8,030 nt of DNA from JARFQH01 sp041299015. GTDB lineage: Bacteria; Desulfobacterota; Desulfobacteria; Desulfobacterales; SG8-13. Position 1 is the first letter of the stretch; every line of letters starts with the position of its first letter. Both the position numbers and the translations under genes were made by a program. Under the pieces are notes generated by a model. That model did not search any database. It saw only the letters and a program-made list of their open reading frames with translations, and was not told the origin of the DNA. Positions 1-5,476 of the stretch are shown piece by piece. The stretch spans positions 1 to 8,030 of the forward strand of contig JBFYWB010000134.1 in NCBI GenBank assembly GCA_041299015.1, written 5' to 3'.

Positions 1-1
1 C

Positions 2-754
2 GACCCGATGATTGTTCGGTATGCACCGGTGCCTCTGCACGAGGCGGGCCAGGCGCTCAGCAAGGCGGAAAACGCCGAAAGTAAAGCGGAAAGAAACCAC
101 TATGCCTATCTGACCGAGAAAAAGGTTGAGCTGGCTCGAACCCTGGCCGCTGAAAATGCGGCAGAAGATCAGGTGAAAGATCTGAGTGCCCAAAGGGAAA
201 ACATTTTGCTGCAGACTCGTTCCAGTGAGGCTAAACAAGCCCGGCTGGAGACTCGGAAAGCACAGGAAGAGCTGGGTGCTTACCGGAGCGAACAAGAGCA
301 GCAGGAAGCGACTCGAACCCGAATGGAGGCGGAAAAGACCAAAGCCGAAATCCAGCAATTAAGGCAGGAGATTACGGACCTGGAAGCCCGGGAAACGGAG
401 CGCGGAATTTTGCTGACAATGGGCGGCGTGCTCTTTGAAACCGACAAAGCGGAGTTGAAGCCCGGGGCGGAACTGTTCGCCGGTAAGCTGGCTGATTTTC
501 TCAAGGAACATCCAGACAGACAGATCCTCGTCGAGGGTCATACCGACAGCCGGGGACCGGATGATTACAACCGGCAGCTGTCACAGATGCGAGCCGATGC
601 TGTGGCCGGCGCTCTTCAGGCCCGGGGTATCCGCGCCGATCGAATTACTGCCAGAGGATTGGGCGAAAGCTATCCGATCGCCCCCAATACGACAGCCGCG
701 GGGCGTCAGCAAAACAGACGGGTGGAAATCATCATCAAGAATCAGGGACAGTAA
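2..754 (+). CDS. OmpA-family peptidoglycan-anchoring protein with coiled-coil N-region (5' partial)
   Basis: The frame is open to the left edge of the window, so the true start and any signal peptide lie outside. ATG at position 8 is probably internal, because the text right after it (RYAPVPLHEAGQALSKAE) resembles the start of a DUF4398-type helical domain. Numbering from that ATG, residues 10-130 are rich in Ala, Glu, Lys, Arg and Gln and look like long alpha-helical coiled coil. Residues 137-245 are an OmpA C-terminal domain: a beta strand with VLFETDKAEL, then VEGHTDSRG (175-183), the YNRQLSQMRADAV helix, and the closing NRRVEI strand (237-241). Such domains bind the diaminopimelate of peptidoglycan non-covalently, and the protein is expected in the periplasm or outer membrane. 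The gene stands apart from the metal locus and converges on the M16 peptidase fragment, overlapping its 3' end by 20 bases. The OmpA domain is clear; the cellular role is not. Confidence 0.9.
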   Translation, partial: DPMIVRYAPVPLHEAGQALSKAENAESKAERNHYAYLTEKKVELARTLAAENAAEDQVKDLSAQRENILLQTRSSEAKQARLETRKAQEELGAYRSEQEQQEATRTRMEAEKTKAEIQQLRQEITDLEARETERGILLTMGGVLFETDKAELKPGAELFAGKLADFLKEHPDRQILVEGHTDSRGPDDYNRQLSQMRADAVAGALQARGIRADRITARGLGESYPIAPNTTAAGRQQNRRVEIIIKNQGQ

Positions 755-1007
755 AAGAAATTTGATCTATCACCACAAAGAGCGCCGCGAGAACGCACAG
801 CAAAAAGCTGCCGATCAGGTAGATTCTGGCCGTCTCCAGCTCCTCTTCGGACACCAGATCCTGCTGAATGCGCTTCATCTCGTCGACCGCCAGTTCGATC
901 GCCTCGTTGACAGAGGCGTTGCTGGTCTGCAGGACGATCAGAAAAGTGCCCGGATGTTTGTGCGCCAGAAAGATGCTGGACACGGAATATACGAGGGAAG
1001 CCGGCAA
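735..1007 (-). pseudogene. M16-family zinc metallopeptidase, internal fragment (remnant)
   Basis: The minus-strand reading contains SLVYSVSS, then HPGTFLIVLQT, NASVNEAIEL and SEEELETARIYLIGSF. This is the recognisable order of a segment of the inactive (second) M16 domain found in PqqL or processing-peptidase-like proteins. Intact members are about 400-900 residues; here only about 65 residues match. Upstream there is an in-frame TAA at 1011-1013, a few codons before the homology begins, and I see no peptidase text beyond it. Downstream the family pattern stops at GSF near base 800, and the last 20 or so codons are unrelated and run into the 3' end of the ompA-like gene. The HxxEH zinc motif is absent, as expected for this part of the protein. 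I read it as a decayed leftover flanked by deletion points. The family assignment rests on remembered motif order, not on a search. Confidence 0.65.
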
Positions 1008-1197
1008 GGCTTATCGGCAATTCGTAAGGAAAGGTATTAAGGAGGGAATCGTCCGGAGCTTGTGGGGGGCGGTCTGGTTCGATCGATGGGCGGATGGTCG
1101 AATGTAATCGCCATGCGGCGGCATGAACAAAAGGCAGTTGCGGATGCGAGGATACTTGCTTTTTTGCAATGTGCCCCTTGGAATAAGGCTGGCAAAA

Positions 1198-1452
1198 TTA
1201 ATAATGGTATCGAAGTTGAGCTATAAGAATTGCACCGGCGGAAACTCTGTAAACGATTCTGTGTTCATCATTTATCCGGCGGGACCAGTATTCTGACAGA
1301 GCATGTTTCAGTGGCTCGGGTTTGCCGACTCCTTCAAAGGGGTTGCGTTTAATTTCCTTAATTAGCGTGTTTATTCGCCGGAGGATTTTCCTATCGGTTT
1401 TTTGCGAGTAAAGGTAATCATCCCAGGCATGATCTGAAAAAATGAGCTTCAA
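1198..1452 (-). CDS. yoeB: YoeB-type ribosome-dependent mRNA interferase toxin
   Basis: The 84-residue product has the length and sequence of the Txe/YoeB family of type II toxins, which cut mRNA at the ribosomal A site. It begins KLIFSDHAWDDYLY, has NPFEGVGKPEPLKH in the middle and ends RYHY. The catalytic residues known for E. coli YoeB fall at the same positions: Glu46 (in KPEPLK), Arg65 (in EHRIVY), His83 and Tyr84. The start codon is TTG at 1452-1450. It overlaps the TGA stop of the preceding antitoxin reading frame (1451-1449), the usual translational coupling of yefM-yoeB. The toxin looks intact and should be active if expressed. The antitoxin gene upstream has lost its 5' half and its promoter, so expression may be low or abolished. 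A hairpin without a T-run lies just after the stop (1172-1194). Confidence 0.93.
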   Translation of the reverse strand: MKLIFSDHAWDDYLYSQKTDRKILRRINTLIKEIKRNPFEGVGKPEPLKHALSEYWSRRINDEHRIVYRVSAGAILIAQLRYHY

Positions 1453-1556
1453 TCTGACAGCTCTCTTTCCGACCCCTGACCCTCTTCGAGCTGAACGATG
1501 GATTCAATGAGACGCCTTGCGTTTTTGGGAGAACGCAAAAGGTAAGGCGTGTAGTC
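1449..1556 (-). pseudogene. yefM: YefM-type antitoxin, C-terminal remnant (5' truncated)
   Basis: Directly upstream of yoeB and overlapping its start, this frame encodes YLLRSPKNARRLIESI followed by an acidic tail ending ERELSD. That is the characteristic C-terminal stretch of YefM/Phd-family antitoxins. About 34 residues match, against roughly 80-90 in a full antitoxin; the N-terminal Phd DNA-binding and dimerisation part is missing. The family sequence stops near base 1556, where the text becomes the remnant of a mazE-like gene on the other strand. The frame itself stays open further, to 1709, through the antisense of mazF, so a chimeric 86-residue product is formally possible. In YefM-YoeB complexes the C-terminal segment is the part that wraps and blocks the toxin, so the surviving piece is the neutralising half. 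Whether it is translated cannot be told from sequence. Confidence 0.75.
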
Positions 1557-1558
1557 CG

Positions 1559-1588
1559 CGGTGGGATGAAACCGAATGGCAGTGGTAG
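1559..1588 (+). pseudogene. MazE-like antitoxin, extreme C-terminal remnant
   Basis: Just before mazF the plus strand reads WDETEWQW and then TAG at 1586-1588, overlapping the mazF start region. A short acidic, Trp-rich tail overlapping the toxin start is what I recall for AbrB/MazE-type antitoxins paired with MazF/PemK toxins. Only about nine codons precede the point where the sequence turns into the yefM remnant on the opposite strand, so almost the entire antitoxin, including its DNA-binding fold, is gone. The match is very short and rests on context plus remembered C-terminal composition, so confidence is moderate to low. Confidence 0.45.
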
Positions 1589-1992
1589 TCAATAGCTTTG
1601 ATGTTTTTATGATTAATCTGGATCCAACAGTGGGGTCCGAGATCAAGAAAACGAGACCTTGCTTAATCATCTCCCCAGATGAAATGAACCGCTTTATCCG
1701 GACGCTCATTGTTGCGCCTATGACGACTGCCGGTAAAGATTATCCCTCTCGAATACAATGCGAATTTAAAGGCAAAAAGGGGCAGGTCGTTTTGGACCAA
1801 ATTCGTCCGATTGATAAATCCCGGCTAATAAAGAAAATCGGTACAGTCGCCCCTCAAGTTCAAGCTGAAGTCATTTCCACGCTGCAGTCAATGTTTTACG
1901 TTCTAAGATCTGCCGACCTCGATATGGCCGCGTGGTTTGGTGTCCGCCCCCAACCGCGGCGTTGTGCCCAAAATTCCAGTTCCATAAGCTGA
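1576..1992 (+). CDS. mazF: MazF/PemK-family endoribonuclease toxin, with an atypical C-terminal tail
   Basis: Residues 8-105 are a MazF/PemK toxin, a sequence-specific mRNA interferase: FDVFMINLDPTVGSEIKKTRP, then CLIISPDEMN, VAPMTTAG, GQVVLDQIRPIDKSRL and finally EVISTLQSMF. The GSE..KTRP loop and the PMTT strand, which form the catalytic centre in this family, are present. Usual members are about 105-115 residues and stop soon after the last helix (STLQxMF). Here about 30 further residues follow, rich in Arg, Pro and Ser and unlike the family. The original stop was therefore probably lost by a small indel or 3' rearrangement near base 1895. ATG at 1576 overlaps the mazE-like stop; GTG at 1582 or 1585 are alternative starts. 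The antitoxin gene that should precede it is reduced to a stub, so this is an orphan toxin gene of uncertain expression. Confidence 0.88.
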   Translation: MAVVVNSFDVFMINLDPTVGSEIKKTRPCLIISPDEMNRFIRTLIVAPMTTAGKDYPSRIQCEFKGKKGQVVLDQIRPIDKSRLIKKIGTVAPQVQAEVISTLQSMFYVLRSADLDMAAWFGVRPQPRRCAQNSSSIS

Positions 1993-2205
1993 GTTTTGAT
2001 CATGAAAAAAACTAAAAAGTCCGCTTGAAATTGAAATTCGCCATTTATTTAAAGGCCAGCGGAAACCCTGGCTGCCGGCCTAAGGCAATGTGCTGAGAAA
2101 TCACAAAGAGCGCCAGAAAACCTGGAGGATTCGGTACCCGAAAAACGCTCGCCAGAGGTTTCACCGCGCGTGTTGATCAGTCACGCCAGTTTAGCTAAGA
2201 CAGCG

Positions 2206-2241
2206 GCCAAGGGGTGCAAGTACCGCCCTGGCCTTGGCGGT
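2206..2241. repeat. Nested inverted repeats (hairpin-forming)
   Basis: GCCAAGG (2206-2212) is the reverse complement of CCTTGGC (2232-2238), and ACCGCC (2222-2227) is the reverse complement of GGCGGT (2236-2241) with an 8-base loop. The two hairpins overlap at the right-hand arm and are mutually exclusive. There is no T-run on either side, so an intrinsic terminator is not supported. The role is unknown. Confidence 0.35.
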
Positions 2242-2335
2242 CCATATAGGAGACCCTGCGTTCATGCTCACCGCCCATGGCTCGGTTGCCTGATTCTGGT
2301 GCCGGTGTCGGAACTTCTGCGTAACTTCGGGGCGT

Positions 2336-2473
2336 ATGAAACCGCTCGGACGTATCGTGCAGCAGCGTAGTGTGCGACTGAGTCGTCCGGTCAAGGCATA
2401 TGACAACTTCAAGTTTATTGCTGAAAATTTGCTTGAACGAATGAAACGGCAGAATCGATTCGGAGGCCGATGA
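2336..2473 (+). CDS. Possible small protein of 45 residues, unknown
   Basis: An ATG at 2336 opens a frame of 45 residues starting MKPLGRIVQQRSVRLSRP and continuing KAYDNFKFIAENLLERMKRQNRF. The second half would form an amphipathic helix, and the protein is strongly basic. A GGGG run a few bases upstream could serve as a weak ribosome binding site. I do not recognise the family. The frame lies in a decayed region with several overlapping open frames, so it may be a fragment of a lost gene or chance. Confidence 0.22.
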   Translation: MKPLGRIVQQRSVRLSRPVKAYDNFKFIAENLLERMKRQNRFGGR

Positions 2474-2564
2474 CACCAGTGTTTCATTTTCCAACGTTCT
2501 CGACATGTTCGCCGGGGAAACAGCCGCGACGGTCAAAGCCTGCGTTCCGATGCCGACCGCCCTA

Positions 2565-3536
2565 TCACGAACCCGCCCGATGGTTGACCTCTATGGTCAC
2601 GTGGGACAGTCCGGATATGCCGCGTAAAAGATTCTTGTAATCCCGCGGCCCCCATTTGCCGGAGGATGTCAGGGAAATTATAGCGCTGAAGTGTCCGGCC
2701 CCCACGCGCCAGAGGTGAAAGTCCTCGATCGTGACATCGCCGGCGGAGGTTAACCTTTCCCGGATCTGGTCGGCGATCCACCGATCGGTCGTCTGATCCA
2801 GCAGCACCCGGCCGGAGTCGCGCAGCAACGTCCAGGACCAGCGCGTGATCACCGCTGCGCCAACGATACCCATGATCGGGTCCAAAACGGCCCAGCCCCA
2901 TATTTTCCCACCAACCAGGGCCACGATGGCCAGCAAGGAGGTCAGCGAATCGGCCAAAACGTGCAGGTACGCCGCCCTTAGGTTGTGATCGAGGTGATGG
3001 TGGTGGGCGCCGTGATCGGGATGACGATGGCTGTCGGGATGTTCTTTGAGAATGAGCGCACTGAGCAGGTTGACGACCAAGCCGACCACGGCGACCAGGA
3101 TCGCCTCGTTGAACCGAATCGTCACCGGATCGAGCAGGCGCTGCACGGATTCATAGGCCATGAGCACGGCGATCACGGCCAGGAGCAACGCGCTGCTGTA
3201 TCCGGCCAGGTCGCCGATTTTACCGGTGCCGAAGGTGAATTTGGGGTTGCGTCTGTACTTTCTCGCCAGATAGTAGGCCAGGGCCGTGAGCCCCAGGGCG
3301 CAGACGTGGCTCGCCATGTGCCAGCCGTCCGCCAGGAGCGCCATGGAACCATAGGCGATACCGGCCAGGATCTCGACGATCATGGCGGCGGCGGTCAGGG
3401 CGATGACGAATTGCGTGCGGCGTTCGTTGACCCGGTGACGGTCCGCGAGAAAGTCGTGCTCGTGAGGGCAGCTGAAACAGTCCTGATCCGTCATAACGAT
3501 GCTTTTGCCGGTTACATCCCGTTCCGGGCGGTCCAT
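2565..3536 (-). CDS. dmeF: DmeF-like cation diffusion facilitator (Co/Ni efflux)
   Basis: The 323-residue inner-membrane protein has the CDF layout: six hydrophobic segments at about 42-64, 68-91, 112-130, 145-163, 189-212 and 216-236, then a cytoplasmic C-terminal domain (about 245-320). Metal-site residues are visible in TM2 (Asp70, His73, His77 in ADGWHMASH) and TM5 (His192, Asp196 in HVLAD). A His-rich loop (about 166-184) precedes TM5. The HMASH pattern, FTFGTGKIGDLAGY and DHNLRAAYLHVLADSLTS are typical of the DmeF branch, which exports cobalt and nickel by proton antiport. The N-terminus carries Cys and His (CFSCPHEHDF) that could bind metal. ATG 3536 lies 18 bases after the methyltransferase stop, so the two are likely cotranscribed. 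ATG 3494 is an equally plausible start, and neither has a strong ribosome binding site. The family is certain; the exact metal is inferred. Confidence 0.9.
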   Translation of the reverse strand: MDRPERDVTGKSIVMTDQDCFSCPHEHDFLADRHRVNERRTQFVIALTAAAMIVEILAGIAYGSMALLADGWHMASHVCALGLTALAYYLARKYRRNPKFTFGTGKIGDLAGYSSALLLAVIAVLMAYESVQRLLDPVTIRFNEAILVAVVGLVVNLLSALILKEHPDSHRHPDHGAHHHHLDHNLRAAYLHVLADSLTSLLAIVALVGGKIWGWAVLDPIMGIVGAAVITRWSWTLLRDSGRVLLDQTTDRWIADQIRERLTSAGDVTIEDFHLWRVGAGHFSAIISLTSSGKWGPRDYKNLLRGISGLSHVTIEVNHRAGS

Positions 3537-3554
3537 GGGCTTGCGCAGGGACGG

Positions 3555-4145
3555 TCAGCGCCGTCGGAACCAATACCAGGCGGAAGGGTGGCCTTTTTCT
3601 TCACCGATTACCACCCTTTCCTTTACGCACTCACCTGACAGCAGGGTGTCGACTTCTGCGGGTGATATGCCCCGCAGCCTTCCTTTCCAAGGACGGGGCA
3701 GCCACGCATACAACATGTACCAGCCTTGCGGCCTCAGCAACCTTGCCAGGTTCCGTACATATTGGGTGCGACGTTTCGGTGTCAGCGTAAACAGGCAGCC
3801 GATGTCGAGAACGTAATCGACGGGTTCGGTCAGTATACCGAGATCGGTGACATCGGCAACGTGGAAGTCGATTTTAAGTCCGGCCGCGGCGCACTTGCGC
3901 CGTGCCGTCCGGATGGCTTCGGCTGCGAAGTCGACCCCCACGACCCTCCAGCCGTGACAGGCCAAGGTGATGGCGTTGGTGCCCGTTCCGCAGCCCAGAT
4001 CCAGTGCCTTTCCGGGCGGGGTGGTTGCCAGGAACGCCATCACCTCCGGGGGCGTAATCTTGGTATCCCACGGCGTTTGGCCGCGCCAGTAACGCCACCG
4101 GAATCTCCAGCGGCTTTTGTCGATCAGGCCGTCAAGCAAATTCAA
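3555..4145 (-). CDS. Class I SAM-dependent methyltransferase (TehB-like)
   Basis: The 196-residue protein has a compact Rossmann methyltransferase fold. Motif I, LDLGCGTGTNA, lies at residues 48-58, the acidic ribose-binding Asp at 72 (VVGVDFA), and a motif-III-like DVTDLG near 98-103. A strand and helix follow (VDYVLDIGCLFTL) of the type seen in TehB-like and methyltransferase-25 domains. The leader WRYWRGQTPWDT resembles small-molecule methyltransferases of the thiopurine/tellurite type. The substrate cannot be read from sequence. The gene is preceded by an AAAGGA ribosome binding site, lies 64 bases after cooT and 18 bases before dmeF, and so is probably part of the metal locus. A role in detoxifying metalloid or metal species is possible but only inferred. 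Confidence 0.85.
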   Translation of the reverse strand: MNLLDGLIDKSRWRFRWRYWRGQTPWDTKITPPEVMAFLATTPPGKALDLGCGTGTNAITLACHGWRVVGVDFAAEAIRTARRKCAAAGLKIDFHVADVTDLGILTEPVDYVLDIGCLFTLTPKRRTQYVRNLARLLRPQGWYMLYAWLPRPWKGRLRGISPAEVDTLLSGECVKERVVIGEEKGHPSAWYWFRRR

Positions 4146-4209
4146 TGTGTCCTTTCCCCCTCGATGAGGAAAATAAAGCCAGGCAGTGTGGTGCCGTATC
4201 GGCGTGGTG

Positions 4210-4398
4210 TCAGGTCAACTCGAACACGATTTTTCCCTGACGGTTATCATAGCACCTGAACCTGGCCTTGAACATCTTTTGCTCGCCATAAATGCTGATC
4301 ATCCTGATCTGGTCGGTCTCGATTTCCACGAGATCGACGCTTTCCAGGACCATTTCTTCCGCTCCGTCTTTGAGAATAAACGCGTGTGCTTCACACAT
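4210..4398 (-). CDS. cooT: CooT-family nickel-binding protein
   Basis: The 62-residue protein begins MCEAHAFILKDGAEE and continues MISIYGEQKMFKARF. This matches the short CooT family by length, by the invariant MCE start and by the IxGEQ stretch. In Rhodospirillum rubrum, CooT is a homodimeric nickel-binding protein linked to CO dehydrogenase maturation, and Cys2 is the nickel ligand; Cys2 is present here. The predicted fold is all-beta, and a cytoplasmic location is expected since there is no signal peptide. An AGGAAA ribosome binding site lies just upstream of the ATG, and the gene follows the 66-residue helical protein after 19 bases. No CO dehydrogenase gene is in the window, so the client enzyme is unknown. 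This is the best direct pointer that the locus concerns nickel. Confidence 0.85.
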   Translation of the reverse strand: MCEAHAFILKDGAEEMVLESVDLVEIETDQIRMISIYGEQKMFKARFRCYDNRQGKIVFELT

Positions 4399-4417
4399 GG
4401 AAAATTTCCTTTTGCCA

Positions 4418-4618
4418 TTATAAGAGTGATTTCAAGGCCCGGCGCAACGATTCGCTGCTGCGGTCCGTCAACCCCGCCGTCTCGAGGATGTATTCTGCGC
4501 ATTCGGTTTTGCCGGCGGTTTTCAGTTCCTGGGCAAAGGCCTCGTATTCACGCGCGTGGTCCTCATTGTGTTCGATCCAGTGCTCGATCCGAATTGTGGC
4601 TTTTTTGACAAGGTCCAT
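4418..4618 (-). CDS. Small helical His/Glu-rich protein of the CooT locus, unknown function
   Basis: The 66-residue product is predicted to be entirely alpha-helical. Near the N-terminus it carries IEHWIEHNEDHAREYEAF, which puts three histidines (13, 17, 21) on one face of a helix at i, i+4, i+8, surrounded by acidic residues, a geometry able to bind a metal ion. I recall similar short domains next to CooT-like proteins or fused behind His-rich segments (possibly the DUF8180 type), but cannot confirm that here. A clear AAGGAA ribosome binding site precedes the ATG. It lies 68 bases after the broken fmdE and 19 bases before cooT, suggesting it works with CooT, for example as an accessory metal-binding or scaffold protein. 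Function is inferred from position only. Confidence 0.75.
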   Translation of the reverse strand: MDLVKKATIRIEHWIEHNEDHAREYEAFAQELKTAGKTECAEYILETAGLTDRSSESLRRALKSLL

Positions 4619-4686
4619 CCCAATTCCTTTCTGTGTTGATTGTCAAGAGCATGTGAAAGTTGTCGCCGATGCCATAAACCGGCAGC

Positions 4687-5209
4687 TCAGAGCGCTTCGC
4701 CGCTGCCGAGACTCTTTCCGAAACAATCCCGGCAGATTTTCCCTGCGGTTGCAGTTTGGAGCTTCGAGGGCATGGTCGGCTCGCCGCAGCGGGCGCAGGG
4801 CTGCGACGGCTCAATCCGAGCCCCGGCGGGAAGTTCCAGCCTCACCTCCTGTACGGCGACGAGTGCCTTCTCGGGCATTTCCAGGATATCGCAGTTGCGC
4901 TTGAAATGCACTTCCTGGAAACGCTGCGCTTCCTTTTCGTCGGCCTTCCCCTACCATCTTGCCGTAATCTTTGTAAATGAAATTGCCTTTTCCGAAGGTG
5001 CAGCCGGTGAGCACCTGGACCGCATCCGCCGAGCAGGCATCTGTTTCCACAACGGCCACCAGCTCCTCGTCTTCGGCGCGCATGGCCTGCAAATAGCGCA
5101 TTCCGGCCTTGGCTGCCCGAAAGCCGATGGACAGTCCCGGGCAGACGTGTCCGTGAAAGGCCGCGCAGCGTTTGAACTCCTCGGTTTCCATGGTTTTTTC
5201 GGCATTCAT
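4687..5209 (-). pseudogene. FmdE-family protein, interrupted by a frameshift or out-of-frame deletion
   Basis: The first frame (ATG 5209, stop at 4811) starts well: AFHGHVCPGLSIGFRAA, with the HGHxCPG motif at residues 19-25, then TDACSADAVQVLTGCTFGKGN (57-77) and KDYGK. These are hallmark motifs of FmdE, named for formylmethanofuran dehydrogenase subunit E but common in sulfate reducers as a metal-associated protein. After residue 86 the family text ends. It resumes in another frame with HFKRNCDILEMPEKAL, ELPAGARI and a C-terminal zinc ribbon (CARCGE and CRDCF), stopping at 4687. The switch point is near the GGGG run at 4948-4951. Joined, the product would be about 173 residues against roughly 190-210 usually. 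Because the conserved segment expected after DYGKM is missing, a deletion is likelier than a one-base error. AGGGAAG (5214-5220) gives a strong ribosome binding site. Confidence 0.75.
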
Positions 5210-5238
5210 GTTTCTTCCCTCTTGTTCAACGTTTTCAA

Positions 5239-5266
5239 ATTATTGGGTCAAAGTCGGTTTTCACAA
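5239..5266 (-). promoter_or_regulatory. Possible sigma-70-like promoter ahead of fmdE
   Basis: On the minus strand TTGTGA (5266-5261) and AATAAT (5244-5239) are separated by 16 bases and lie about 30 bases before the fmdE ATG. The -10 box matches five of six consensus positions and the -35 box four of six. The stretch is more AT-rich than its surroundings. No experimental or comparative support; it could allow fmdE to cooT to be transcribed separately from the receptor gene. Confidence 0.25.
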
Positions 5267-5293
5267 CAGAAGTGCCCATCCTTTAATTTGTAA

Positions 5294-5476
5294 TCAATGC
5301 GGGTATCGATTTCCCAGCGGATCCTTTCCATCGGGGAACATGGCACCGAAGTGTTCGATTGGCCATTGCGCTCATGGCCCGGATTTCGCCGCCAGTCCAA
5401 GCTCCCGCACGGCATCGGCACCCGGTGCGGCCAGACTCCTGGGGTCTTTCCTCTCGGGAAGTTCGAAGGTTTTCAC
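5294..5476 (-). CDS. Small ORF of about 60 codons with an in-frame TGA (possible selenoprotein or disrupted gene)
   Basis: GTG at 5476-5474 overlaps the TAG stop of the methyltransferase by one base, the usual mark of translational coupling. The frame gives KTFELPERKDPRSLAAPG and ADAVRELGLAAKSGP, then TGA at 5374-5372. It continues without a break as AQWPIEHFGAMFPDGKDPLG and ends NRYPH at a second TGA (5296-5294). Both halves have protein-like composition and GC-rich third positions comparable with neighbours. Just after the first TGA the RNA can form a hairpin (5366-5340) with stems AUGGC/GCCAU and CGAA/UUCG. Three readings are possible: a selenocysteine codon, a nonsense mutation in a decaying gene, or a real 34-residue product. 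I do not recognise the family. No conserved Cys/Sec redox motif is visible to favour selenium. Confidence 0.4.

Larger units (their letters stand above)
1993..2564. other. Gene-poor stretch between mazF and dmeF, no recognisable gene
   Basis: No reading frame here matches a family I know. Between about 2190 and 2536 several frames on both strands stay open together, which is typical of compositional bias, and none has a convincing start or domain. Visible structure includes inverted repeats near 2206-2241 and one possible 45-residue ORF at 2336-2473. A 13-base word at 2102-2114 also occurs at 774-786. No T-rich terminator follows dmeF. The region may be the debris of lost genes, in keeping with the truncated neighbours to its left. 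Confidence 0.5.

Noticed and set aside
561..1040. Plus-strand frame of 159 codons across the ompA end and the M16 remnant
   Set aside because: It overlaps the OmpA domain in another frame and the M16 text on the opposite strand; no family features of its own.
1112..1125. Perfect 5-base inverted repeat CATGC-GGCG-GCATG
   Set aside because: Too short to be meaningful without conservation; no operator or gene context.
1172..1194. Hairpin TGCC-CCTT / AAGG-GGCA just after the yoeB stop, possible terminator
   Set aside because: The stem has a two-base bulge and no T-run follows on either strand, so an intrinsic terminator is not supported.
1518..1539. Inverted repeat TTGCGTT / AACGCAA that could be a toxin-antitoxin operator
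   Set aside because: It falls inside the codons for LLRSPKNA of the yefM remnant and follows from coding sequence, not from an operator position.
2985..3638. Plus-strand open frame of 217 codons opposite dmeF
   Set aside because: Antisense shadow of a clear CDF transporter; low-complexity Asp/Gly/Val composition, no family features.
4641..4646. TTGACA on the minus strand as a -35 box ahead of the helical gene
   Set aside because: No acceptable -10 box at 16-18 bases; the spot falls on the ribosome binding site and start codon.
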